Of a DNA stretch of 64,000 bases, positions 11,440-21,194 are shown one piece after another; the first letter of the stretch is position 1; each line of letters starts with the position of its first letter. Origin of the DNA: Tenrec ecaudatus (taxonomy: Eukaryota > Chordata > Mammalia > Afrosoricida > Tenrecidae); assembly GCF_050624435.1 (NCBI RefSeq), contig NC_134546.1, positions 77,975,700 to 78,039,699 on the forward strand, given 5' to 3'. The position numbers were made by a program, and so were the translations under genes. The notes under the pieces were generated by a model that saw only the letters and a program-made list of their open reading frames with translations, did no database searches and was not told the DNA's origin.

Positions 11440-11990
11440 ATGTTTATACCTCTATCCATAGCTTTGCTTCCTAGATCTTTTCTGAATTTCATTTTACATT
11501 CCTCCACTCCTACCATCACACTCTCTACTTTTGTGCCTCTTAGTAATGCCTCTCAACTAAATTGCTATTGCTTTAGCACCCTAGGATGTCTAAGTCCTCC
11601 TCGTCATTCATATAATTCCATAGTTGTTCCCCTATCTATGGAATTGTTTGATCATCACTACCTCTCTCCACTTCTTTCTCTCCAAAGGCCCTCTAGAACC
11701 ATTGTTCCAGTTGCTTCGAATGCCTATATGGGTAGACAAAACAACAAAAACCTAGACAAAACAAAAATAAAAGATTGAATTAAAAAGGTAGGGAAAACGA
11801 GGCAAAAATAAAACCCCAAACATGAAAGCATACATAATCCCAGGTCTGTCTGCTGACCTTTATGACTATCTTCCCACGAGTCCTGGGGGGTTTCTGGAAA
11901 CTGCTCCTCCTAGCCTGAAGTCTATTTTTGCAGCTCCTCAGGGGCTTTAAGGCTCGTCTTGGCTCCCGTTGCAGACCTGTTCTGTTCCCT
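11440..11990 (-). mobile_element. L1-like 3' UTR remnant, antisense
   Basis: Pyrimidine-rich sequence, then a gtagacaaaacaacaaaaac A-rich block and a C-rich block. The layout is like the L1 3' UTRs elsewhere in the window but more diverged. The assignment is tentative. Confidence 0.45.
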
Positions 11991-12831
11991 TATTGGTTCA
12001 CCCCACTGTGGAGGGAGGTGGGGGTCAGACCATGCTCACTCCACACCATGTATCACCAGTATGGTTCTCTGGTAATGTACTCTCCAACTACGTGACATTA
12101 TACCTCAAGCTGATGTTAACCTTATATTCTTCTCTGTGTTCCCGGGCAGTTTTCCAAATAATGGTGATAAAAGTTTTTACCATTCATTGTTAATCCCATT
12201 CATTCTAATATCTCCAAATAAGATACATATAACTAAAAAGATATAATTGAGCTTAAAAATCTTTATAATTAATTGATTTGCTTCCATTGACAATTATGCC
12301 CTGCAATGATGGTGTAGTGTACTCTTGGCATTCATAAATTACAAACGTGAAAAAAGGTAAGCAGTCCACACAGAAAAGAGAAAGAAAGAGATGGGAGAGA
12401 GAGAAAGAGAGAGATAGAATTTATAAAATTTAAAGGGTGGTTCTGGTTGAACAATGCACAATAAAGGTTGACAAGAGTTCATTTACTGATGAACAAACCT
12501 TGTTTGATAAATGAGATTAAGAGAAAAAAGGTGTCATCAAATATTACATTTTATAAGGCAACAAACACACAGATCATGATGCTAAGCTCTGGGTTTTGGG
12601 TGAGCCCTTATTTTATATTAAATATCATTCATGGTCTCTTACTTCACTTGGCTTTTGAATTCTCTCTGCGTACATTTGACATTCTTGTTTGCTAATAGTT
12701 TCATGTGTTTGCATGGGTGCATGTGTGTCTGTGTGTGCAAGGTGTTCCTAGAGCTTCCACGTGTTTCCTAAGAACACCTCGCACAGCAGTTCACCCAAAC
12801 CACTCCGGGTTTATTCCACCTGCATCTTGAC
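11991..12831. other. Intergenic, no gene recognised
   Basis: AT-rich, with a GA-rich low-complexity stretch at 12377-12416 and a GT-rich one near 12710-12740. Confidence 0.5.
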
Positions 12832-13017
12832 CAGTGGTTCTCAACCTGTGGGTCGCAAACCCTTTAGGAGTCGAATGACCCTTTCATAGGGTTCACCTGA
12901 TTCATAACAGTTGCGAAATGACAATTAAGAAATAGCAATGAAAATAATTTTATGTTTGGGTATCACCACAACACGAGGAACTGTATTAAAAATTGTGGCC
13001 TTAGGAAGGTTGAGAAC
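12832..13017 (+). mobile_element. SPIN-type hAT non-autonomous transposon, left part
   Basis: Starts with cagtggttctcaacctgtgg and continues with the SPIN body (gattcataacag, cgaaatgacaatt, atagcaatgaaaataatttt, caccacaacacgaggaactg) up to aggaaggttgagaac. The final bases of the right inverted repeat are missing here and occur at 19143-19153, beyond the provirus. SPIN elements spread horizontally among several tetrapod lineages, including tenrecs. Confidence 0.88.
13012..13017. repeat. Left 6-bp target-site duplication of the provirus
   Basis: gagaac, repeated exactly at 19143-19148 right after the 3' LTR. Six bases is the duplication size of betaretroviral integration. Confidence 0.88.
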
Positions 13018-13036
13018 TGGTGCCAAGAACCCGGGA
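13018..13036 (+). promoter_or_regulatory. Retroviral primer-binding site, tRNA-Phe type
   Basis: tggtgccaagaacccggga differs from the complement of the tRNA-Phe 3' end by one inserted base and one change. Normally it would follow the 5' LTR; here it directly follows host SPIN sequence. Confidence 0.75.
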
Positions 13037-13103
13037 AATTACGATCATCTAAGGCACGAGCGGAGACCCCCACCAGGGAGGATTCAGAACCACACGGAAT
13101 TAT

Positions 13104-13113
13104 AGAGGTAAGT
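13104..13113 (+). promoter_or_regulatory. Candidate proviral splice donor
   Basis: agaggtaagt fits the donor consensus with the cut after 13107. It lies in the untranslated leader between primer-binding site and gag, where retroviruses place the major donor for env mRNA. Confidence 0.5.
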
Positions 13114-13276
13114 TCTGAGAGACATGAGCCTGAACGATTGCTAGAGCTGCAAACTGTTGTATGCATTCTAATAGTTTCACTTTCGGTTTCAATGGCGGAC
13201 AGCCTGCTGCTTCTTATCTTGCAAATAAAACCGTGTGAACCTGTGTGTTAAATTCTTGTCTACATAAGTAGGGAAT

Positions 13277-14629
13277 ATGGGGAACGTAGCAATAAACACC
13301 ATGGTTACAGCGCTTGATGCTTTATTAAGGAAGAGAGGATTAAAAATTTCAGAGCCGACGCTGCGTAAGTTTGTAACAAATGTGGATGAGATAGCACCAT
13401 GGTTTGTATCTACAGGTTCTCTAACTTTGGCGAGTTGGAACAAACTGGGCTGGGATGTAGACCGAGCTGCAAAAGAAGGGAAATTGAAACCGGGAACTAG
13501 ACCCATCTGGAAGTTAATAAAAGCATGTATTGAGGATAAAGAGTGTAGACAGTCATTACAGCAGGGACAGCAGGCTTTGGAGGACGTTCAGAAAAGCATG
13601 TCAGAAACAGAACGGGACGAGTCCAAAGAGGCTCGGGGCGAGTCCAAAGAGGCTCGGGGCGAGTCCAAAGAGGCTCGGGGCGAGTCCAAAGAGGCTGGGG
13701 AAAGGCATGCCCAAACAGAAGAAACTGCGCAGGTAGAATTAGGGGAGGAAGTTGATCAACAGAAGAAGAACCGTACCCGCCATTCGGAGCCTTTATATCC
13801 CTGGCGAGAACTAGAACTCTTGGAAATATCAGAGGAGGAGGAGGAGCAGTTAGAGGAGATAGCTGCTTGCTATGAGGAAGGTCGGCATGATGCACTAAAA
13901 GCAGCCGAAAGAGGGCGGTATAGTGCTCAGCGGAAGTCAGCTGTGAGCCCATCAGCACCACCTCCTTATAAGGAAGAAAAGCAAAAAGGGTGTGGCTATT
14001 CCTTTTGCCCAACCAATATCCGTAGAGAAATTCAACAAATGTTTCCAGTATTTGAGGATCAGAATAACGCTCGTTATCATACACCCGTAGAACACAAGCA
14101 AGTAAAAGACTTAGCTGAAGCTGTAAGAGCTTATGGAGTAAGTGCAAATTATACTCAATCTTTAATTGAAAGGCTTACGAGTCAAGCTATGACTCCTGCC
14201 GATTGGACATTTGTAACAAAAGCAGTATTGACTACAGGACAGTACCTGGAATGGAAATCTTTATGGCAGGATTTATTAACAGCTCAGGCTAGAGAAAATG
14301 CTGCAGCAGGACAGCCAGCATGGGATTTTGAAATGCTTACAGGCCAAGGAAGATGGGTTAATAATCAGACAGCATATCCATTGCAAGTATATCAGCAAAT
14401 AAATTCTGCTGCAAGCAAGGCATGGAGAACTTTACCTAATAAAGGAGAGGTTAGGGGCAACTTAACAAATATTGTACAGGGACCTACTGAACCTTTTTCA
14501 GATTTTGTGGCACGAATGTTGGAGGCAGCAGGAAAAATTTTTGGAGATCAAGATACAGCTAAGCCTCTCATTGAGCAATTAGTTTTTGAGCAATGTACTA
14601 AAGAATGTAGAACAATTATCACGCCCTAG
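13277..14629 (+). pseudogene. gag: Retroviral gag, 3'-truncated (matrix to capsid)
   Basis: Open for 450 codons from an ATG with a myristoylation-type start (MGN). The matrix domain fills roughly the first 95 residues (a CPWF-like APWF and PIWKLIKAC are visible). A charged linker follows with four 7-residue ESKEARG repeats, then the overlapping late-domain motif PSAPPPY at residues 225-231 (13949-13969), which would bind Tsg101 and Nedd4-type ligases. Capsid follows, with the major homology region starting near residue 401 (QGPTEPFSDFVARML). The frame ends at a TAG (14627-14629) shortly after the major homology region. Nucleocapsid is absent because a deletion joins late capsid to mid-RT. It could yield at most a capsid-truncated protein, and no promoter LTR lies upstream. 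Confidence 0.9.
13619..13702 (+). repeat. 21-bp tandem repeat within gag, four copies
   Basis: The unit gagtccaaagaggctcgggg plus c is present four times in frame (start positions 13619, 13640, 13661, 13682). The first three are identical and the last diverges at its end. Encodes ESKEARG repeats. Confidence 0.95.
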
Positions 14630-15594
14630 CACCTGTCAGAGAAAAATTGGGTCAGTTAAAAATTTACCATTACATGGATGATATATTAATAACTGGAGAA
14701 GAGGAGCTAGATGTGCAGCAGGGATACAGTGAGGTAGTTAAGGAATTAGAATCCCATCAGTTAGCAATAGCATCAGATAAGGTTCAACAATCTTCAATTG
14801 GACAGTTTTTAGGAGCCACAATAAGTCCATGTCATATAACGCCTCAAAAATTGACTATATGTAAGGATCAGTTAAAGACATTAAATGATTTTCAAAAGTT
14901 GCTAGGAGATATCAATTGGCTCCGCCCATATTTAAAGGTATCCACTGCTGACCTTAAGCCATTGTTCAATATCTTGGAAGGAGAAAGCCACATTACTTCT
15001 CCTCGAAAAATCACTCCTCAAGCTCAAAAAGTATTAGAACAGGTTGAAAAAGCCATTTCTGAAGCGCGGTTGGATAGAATAGATATAAAATCTCCTTTTC
15101 AGCTGTGCATTCTAAAAACTGCCTGCGCGCCTACTGCGGTATTGTGGCAGACTGGACCTTTGTTGTGGATCCATGCTCACTCCTCACCTTCAAAAACTAT
15201 TGAACACTATCCTTCTATGGTAGCCACAATGGCCTTAAAGGGAGTTAAGACAGCTATTATGCATTTTGGAAAAGAGCCTAGCAGTGTCATTGTCCCATAT
15301 ACTAGTGAGCAAGTTGCTACACTGTGTGCCACTACAGATAAGTGGGCAATTTTTAAATGCAGTTTTAATGGACTAATAGACAACCATTATCCTAAACATT
15401 CTTTGTTGCAGTTTGTGACTGCACATCCAGTAATTTTTCCCCTTGTCACTGTTAACAACCCCATTAAGGAAGCTTTAGACATTTATACAGATGGCTCTAA
15501 AACAGGTAAAGGATGTTATGTGATAAATAATCAAGTGACTACATTGCAATTTTTAGCTAATGCACCTCAATTAGTAGAATGTTGGTGGTCTTAG
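14625..15594 (+). pseudogene. pol: Retroviral pol, part 1: RT palm to RNase H (5' truncated)
   Basis: The frame enters inside RT just before the active-site motif YMDD (14671-14682) and continues through RT thumb and connection to the first RNase H acidic motif (IYTDGSK). Protease, any dUTPase and the RT fingers are missing. The frame stops at 15592-15594 in the helix that should carry the RNase H catalytic Glu, where a frameshift passes reading to the next frame. With the active-site aspartates but no N-terminal half, this cannot be a working polymerase. It is continuous with the gag fragment, so one internal deletion explains both truncations. Confidence 0.9.
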
Positions 15595-16763
15595 AAGTTT
15601 TTAAGAAATTCACGGAACCAATTAACATCATATCTGACTCCCATTACGTAGTCAACGCAGTATCTAAGCTGGAAATTGCTGGCTACATTAAGCAATCTAG
15701 CAAGGTAGCAGACATCTTGTCTCAAATTAGAGAATGTATCTTGCAACGAAAATATCCATTTTATATTCAGCATATACGTGCTCATAGCTTGCTTCCGGGA
15801 CCTATGGTGAAAAGTAATGATTTGGCTGATCAAGCTACAAGAGCTTTTCCTGTGTTAACTAAATCCAATTTTGAACTTGCTAAAGACTTTCATGAGCTGT
15901 ATCATGTGCCTGCTGCCACTCTACGCATTAAGTTTTCAATTACTCGCGCAGAGGCTCGTACTATTGTGTTGCAGTGCGCCAAGTGTGCAGAATTTATTTC
16001 TAAACCTTCAGTTGGAGTAAATCCTCAAGGCGTCCATCCTCTCAACATCTGGCAAATGGACGTTACCCACATATCTGCTTTTGGAAAGTTGCAGTACGTG
16101 CATGTGTCAGTGGACACCAGTTCTGGCATTGTACATGCAACACCCCTAACGGGGGAAAAATCCAGCCAAGTAATTCAACATTGCTTAGAGGCTTGGAGTG
16201 CATGGGGCAAGCCCACCATATTAAAAACGGATAATGGGCCTGCATACACTTCCACCAAGTTCCAACAGTTTTGCTTGCAAATGCAAGTAAAACACCTCAC
16301 GGGCTTGCCGTACAATCCCCAAGGGCAAGGAATTGTGGAACGGTGTCATCGTACTTTAAAACAATATTTATTAAAACAAAAAGGGGGAATAGAGGCCGTG
16401 ACGGTCACTACCCCTAGAATGGCCTTATCTTTAACTCTTTTTACTCTAATTTTTTTAAATCTGGATGAGAAAGGCCAATCAGCTGCAGACAGACATGGAC
16501 AATGGCCAAAGCCACCAAAGGAAATGGCCCGATGGAAAAATGTATTGGATAATAAATGGTATGGCCCAGACCCCATATTAATCAGGTCCAGGGGAGCTAT
16601 TTGTGTTTTTCCACAGAAAGAAGAAAACCCCATCTGGGTGCCAGAGAGACTGGTGAGACTAATTAAGGAGGATGAAGATCGTGGGAGCAGGAAGAATGAA
16701 GAAGACGATGATCAACCTAATAATGTTGCTGATACTGATGGTAATATGGACCCCAATAGTTAA
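15579..16763 (+). pseudogene. pol: Retroviral pol, part 2: RNase H end and integrase
   Basis: The second pol frame, 394 residues. It begins in the RNase H helix after the frameshift, with the later RNase H acids in ISDSHYV and DLADQATR. Integrase follows, with its N-terminal zinc motif complete (H105, H109, C133, C136), catalytic triad D161, D218, E254 (35 residues between the last two), and the C-terminal [13 protein letters not shown] / WVPERLVRL region. An integrase of ordinary length is therefore present without internal stops, but it lacks its normal upstream Gag-Pro-Pol context. The end overlaps the env signal-peptide frame by 68 bases, the usual betaretrovirus arrangement. Confidence 0.9.
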
Positions 16764-18461
16764 AGGAGTTGTTTATGGGCCATAGCTAAAACTTGGCCTG
16801 TACCTATTCCCATACACTCAAATGCATCAATATTACCCTTATTCTTATCAACGCAATGTGATTTGGGAATACCATGTATTACACCTAGAGGGGAGCCTCC
16901 TAAGGTATATAATGCAAGCAATTTTACATTGGCATATAGTTTGTGTTTTACCACCATTAATACTAGTGCACCTTGTATATATGTAAGAAACGGATCTTTA
17001 GTCAATTGGGTGGATCCTTCAGGAGACTCTGCAGTTAATAATATTATATCCACCCTTATGAAAGTTGCACAAGGTGCTACAGGTGGAAGTGGCCCCTCTG
17101 AGAAAGGAAAAGGTGTAAATATAACAACACTCATGATGATTCGTGAGGGATCTAGGCCCTCTGGGCCCATCTATGAATCAGTAGTGCCACCTAATGTGAC
17201 CAGACGTGTCATATTACCTAGTTGTTTACCTGAAAAAGGTTTTCCGCCTTCTTTTACACAATGTCATTCTCCAAACTATCGGAACAAACCTATTATACCA
17301 GGTTTTGATATGACTCCAGCTTTAGGTAAAGCAAAATGGAATAGCAGTATTAATATCACTGGTCCTGATAATACTTGGCCGTGGTATGAATGGATATTAT
17401 ATAATCAACGTGGAGCATCTACAATAGTGACTCCTTTTGCAAAAATGTTTGGAATTAATGATACTTTCTACAATGTCACCGGTGTATACAATACCACTAC
17501 AAAGAGGCTGAAAGTAAATACTATGTTTAATATATCAAGAGTGCAATTTCAGCCATCACCTGTTTGTGTCCAGCCCCCATTTTTCTTTCTGTTAACATTC
17601 AACATTAGTCATGCAAATGATACATTTTGGGAAGCTTCGTGTAATAGTTTTAGCAGTCAGTGTTGGCTTGCTGAATGTTGGAATGGCTCTGAGCCATTTG
17701 CCTTGATAGTAAAGATTCCCACTATGATACCTGTACCGGTTGAAGCAGATCCCAATACTTTTCCTATTGCTACACTTTATAGATATAAAAGAGATTTTGG
17801 CATTACTGCAGCAATTATTACAGCTATTACTATCTCAGCTGCAGCAGCGGTTACAGCAGGATTGGCTATGTCCAATCAAGTAATGACAGCAAATGTCATT
17901 AACAATATTATGCAATCTACATCAGAAGCATTATCCACAGCTCAGAAAATGGATGCTCGATTAATGTCTGGTTTACTGTTAGTGAACCAGAGAGTTGATT
18001 TATTACAACAACAAGTGGATACTCTTACGAGCATGGTGCAATTAAGTTGTGTTTCTTCAACACCTAATTTGTGCATAACACCTTTAAAATTTTTGAATGA
18101 GTCTTCTTTTAGCAGCAAGAATATATCCCAGTATCTTACAGGACAATGGACAGCTGAGCTGGAAGAACTTCAAGAACAACTCCGGATGCAGATTACGACT
18201 CTTAATGGCACAAGAATGAAACCCATAACTGTTGGAGATTTTACTTCTTGGCTTTCTACTGCCTTTTCCTACTTTAAAGAGTGGTTGGGGGTGTTTACAT
18301 TTGCTGCAATAATGTGCGGTGGAGGAGTGTTGTTGCTATGGTTGCTCTGCAAGCTTAAAGCCCAGCAGAAACGTGACAAAGTCATCATCACACAGGCGCT
18401 CTTAGCGATTGAGCGCGGTGGTTCCCATGATCTTTGGCTTTCTTTGTTAAGAGAAAATTAA
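16696..18461 (+). pseudogene. env: Retroviral env with long open SU-TM frame; signal peptide in another frame
   Basis: A signal-peptide-like start (basic start, then a Leu/Ile/Met-rich core) opens at ATG 16696 but hits TAG at 16783-16785. The surface-unit frame lies in another phase and is open from about 16776 to 18461 without a stop, so one small frameshift near 16776-16783 separates the two. From 16863 the frame gives 532 residues with about 15 N-glycosylation sites, a furin-type site RYKR at residues 307-310 (17781-17792), an Ala/Ile/Val-rich fusion peptide, a heptad region, a C-x7-C loop, a membrane span at about 475-498 and a short tail. As written it would not be secreted. It would be classed as class II env; no fusogenic activity can be inferred. 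Confidence 0.88.
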
Positions 18462-18602
18462 CCCCCATAAGTTGTCAGCTCTTGCACCCCAAGGGAATTG
18501 TCCCATTGCACTGGGAAGAGTGACAGAAATTGGATCTTGGTCAGCCCTTGCACCATGTGGAGTTTTGCTCATTGCACACATCAGGGTGACCAGATTTGGG
18601 TT

Positions 18603-18716
18603 TTTATATCCATCTTGATCTCCTGGGGCTGCTGGAGGCTCCGGGATGGATCGATGGACTTTATATCCATCTTGATCTTTTGGAGCTGCTGGAGGCTCTG
18701 GAATTGATCGATGGAT
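18603..18716 (+). repeat. 57-bp tandem duplication between env and LTR
   Basis: Two copies (18603-18659, 18660-18716) each begin tttatatccatcttgatc and include gctgctggaggctc and gatcgatgga. They differ at several positions, so the duplication is not recent. Confidence 0.9.
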
Positions 18717-18730
18717 TAGGCTTAAAATAA

Positions 18731-18746
18731 AAAAGAAAGGAGGAGA
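18731..18746 (+). promoter_or_regulatory. Polypurine tract
   Basis: aaaagaaaggaggaga, all purine, ends immediately before the LTR TG. This is the plus-strand primer site of retroviruses. Confidence 0.88.
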
Positions 18747-18822
18747 TGTGGGAAGCCGTAGCTCTCGCGAGATGTGGGAAGCCACAGCTCTCATGATGTG
18801 GGTAGCTGCAACTCTTGCCGCC
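18747..18822 (+). repeat. Tandem triplication at the U3 terminus
   Basis: Three units starting tgtgggaagccgtagctctc, tgtgggaagccacagctctc and tgtgggtagctgcaactctt, spaced 26 and 24 bases apart. Any of the three starts resembles an LTR terminus. Confidence 0.88.
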
Positions 18823-19142
18823 ATTACTAGATGGCGCCAGGCAGTCAGGGCGGTGGTCCAACTAAGTGATAAACAACCACTTAGCGCATGCGCGATGCTG
18901 AGATGACGTAGTCATAACTCCACCCTGGAGTATGCAAACGAAGGTTCTGGCGAACTCACCAGTCAGTGCATGAGGTTTTGGCAAATGCACCAATCAAGCC
19001 ACAGCACGTCCCCATAGAGCATATATAAGCATAAGTAGTTTGGGGTTTCAAGGTCTTTTACCGCATAATGAAAAATAAAACACCTGTGGAAGAATCCTGT
19101 TGTGGCGCGTCTTATCTTGCTGGCGAGACCTGGCGCGCGACA
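18747..19142 (+). mobile_element. 3' LTR of the class II provirus
   Basis: 396 bp from tgtgggaagcc to gcgcgcgaca, with TG...CA ends. U3 starts with three tandem copies of a ~25-bp unit (18747, 18773, 18797). Then come agatggcgcc, gcgcatgcgcg and a CRE-like tgacgtag, a TATA box (tatataa, 19022-19028) and AATAAA at 19074-19079. It is followed directly by the duplicated gagaac. It is the only LTR present. Confidence 0.92.
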
Positions 19143-19153
19143 GAGAACCCCTG
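19143..19153 (+). mobile_element. SPIN right end plus right target-site duplication
   Basis: gagaacccctg: the first six bases duplicate 13012-13017, and the whole completes the SPIN inverted repeat (expected gagaaccactg) with one mismatch. This shows the provirus sits within the SPIN terminal repeat. Confidence 0.85.
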
Positions 19154-21190
19154 ACTTTCTGGACTCTCCAAAGGATGGATATTCCAATAAGAAAGGCTCC
19201 TGGATTATAAATTTCATTGATTTAATAATGATGCTAGAGTAATTACAGGTGATTTCCCTTAAATCAGTCTCTCACATTCCCTCCTTAATTTCCAGCTCCT
19301 GCTAAGGATCCAGGTGAGCCTGGACGCAGATAATTGAAAGTGCTGAAATTCGGGCGGATTTGTGCTGTGTTGATGATCCTTGCTTGGATGTTTTGTGCTT
19401 CCTGGAAGGTAAGAGTACCTGGAACCTGGGCATGGGGATCTATTACATGCCAGGTACCCTCAGCTAGTAGGTATGTAAGACAGGCTCAGGGAGGAACATA
19501 GCCTTTTGCCTCCGGAAGCCCCTGGGGTTGAGCTCAACGATATTCAGCCTGTGCTAACACGCTGACTCTGAAACCTTCACTAATGGCTTCTTAGTTGCTG
19601 CTTTGTCCACATCCGGGTCTCACTTTCATTCCAGGGTATATTTATATATCCAAACGCGAGGATGCCTGATGAGAATTTAAAAGATTAAGTCACCACGGGG
19701 TTGGCCTACTGTTCTTATCATGAGTGCCTCTGAGGACTGACTTCTCCATGAGTGGAGAGCCCCAGTTTGCTCTGAGAGGGAGTTCTTGGCACAGGATGTC
19801 TCTGGGAATAACATCTTCACACTTAAGGGGTGAAGCTGCAGGTCCTACTTGAAGTATGTCTTGTGAGGTTAAGTGGTTGGTTTTCTGGAAACTCAAAGAG
19901 TTACAAATAAAAATATTTTAGGGTTAAAAGGGTGTATTAAATCTTCCTCAAAGCCGTTAATTCTGAGGGAAAAGCCCAATGTTGTGAAAAATGGAGATCA
20001 TGGTTCCAATATAAGTACTTTTAATTTGATACGACCTCCATCTCTAGTGACATGAGTGTCCCTGGGAAAGAGGGAATGGAGGGAGTCAAAGGTAGAATAT
20101 CCAGTAATTTATTTGTTTCATTAAACACGGTTTCACGACATATTTGAGGGAGAAACCAGGATACACTGTGACCTACAAATTAGTGAGTGAGTGAGTGCAA
20201 TTTCGCTCTTGGCCACCTTGGTTATTGGGTAACACATCCTGCATATGTCTAATAGCAGAGAGGACTCCTTGAGTGTAGGACACAGTAAAGCAGAGGACCA
20301 CAAATGTCTTGGGGTAACTCTTCATCATATGCTTTTTGTCATTTATATATTCCTTCATTTTGCCAAATTTCAGGAACCATTTGTAAAAGTTAACTGAAAA
20401 CAGAGGATGTGTTGGTGTCTCCTAATTTTGCATGTCTACCTCTCGCAATCTCTTACATATAGGTAAAATGTGGGAGAGGAGACAGATCCACACACATAAT
20501 TAGCAGCATGAGTTTTTTTGGTGTGTTAGGTTTGGTGCTTAGCTTAGGGTTTTCGTGTGCTAAAGGCTGAGTCTGTACTTAATGATCAGAAGTCAGGTCC
20601 TGAGATTAATCAATGGTCCTGCTTCAAAAACAAGAATCAAGGGATAGAATTAGGAGTTAATTGTTATGATTTGAATTTCAGGTGTTGGTGGACAGATTAA
20701 AAGTCATTATATTTAGAAAGTTTCTGCCTAACAGAGTATGTTTGAGTTGATTAGGAGCTTATATGTTAAGTGATAATGATGTAGTGATACTGTTTAAGCA
20801 TTGGAGTTTTCAGGGGTAGTTTCTGCACTTGAGATGTAGGGTCATAAGGTTAGGGTTAAGTTGATAGACTATAGTCCAGGTTGTGACTCTCATTCAAAGA
20901 AATGGAATAACTGCTTTCAGTTAGATTTAGTGTGTATGGTCATTGGATTTCTTAAGCACATGTTAACTTTGCTGTGGCATCAGGTGATGCTCAGGGTGTT
21001 TGTAGTTCTGGAGGATGAGTGACTTTTCAGCTTGTTATCTGTGTTGTAAGGATACTCAGCAGGGTAATGTATAAGGGTTAATGGTTTTGGAGATGGTGAT
21101 TAGCAGTGAATGCGTAGGGATTGAAGTACAAAGTTAATATGTGCTGAAATGTAGCCGAAATCATTTTCAGTTTATCTGCTATAGTACTTA
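19154..21190. other. Intergenic, no gene recognised
   Basis: Mixed-composition sequence. Short open frames lack recognisable similarity. It may hold old LTR or repeat remnants that I cannot name. Confidence 0.5.
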
Positions 21191-21194
21191 TGAT

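Larger units (their letters stand above)
13018..19142 (+). mobile_element. Class II (betaretrovirus-like) endogenous provirus lacking its 5' LTR
   Basis: Order: primer-binding site, leader, gag, deleted gag-pol junction, pol with RT YMDD, RNase H and integrase, env, polypurine tract, one 396-bp 3' LTR. The tRNA-Phe-type primer-binding site and the LTR layout resemble the IAP group, while the Gag and Env organisation is of general betaretrovirus type. The left boundary falls on the first base of the primer-binding site, and exact 6-bp duplications flank the whole. Breaks: no 5' LTR, no NC/protease/RT fingers, a frameshift in RNase H and a one-base-type frameshift near the start of env. The provirus lies inside the right inverted repeat of a SPIN element. 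Confidence 0.92.

Noticed and set aside
13619-13702. CRISPR-like direct repeats
   Set aside because: The 21-bp units have no spacers, lie in frame inside gag, and the genome is mammalian.
13497-14147. Minus-strand open frame of 216 codons
   Set aside because: It is the antisense of retroviral gag, including its tandem repeat.
16696-18461. Functional captured env (syncytin-like) gene
   Set aside because: The signal-peptide frame is out of phase with SU and ends at a stop, and the 5' LTR promoter is missing; only the persistence of the open frame is notable.
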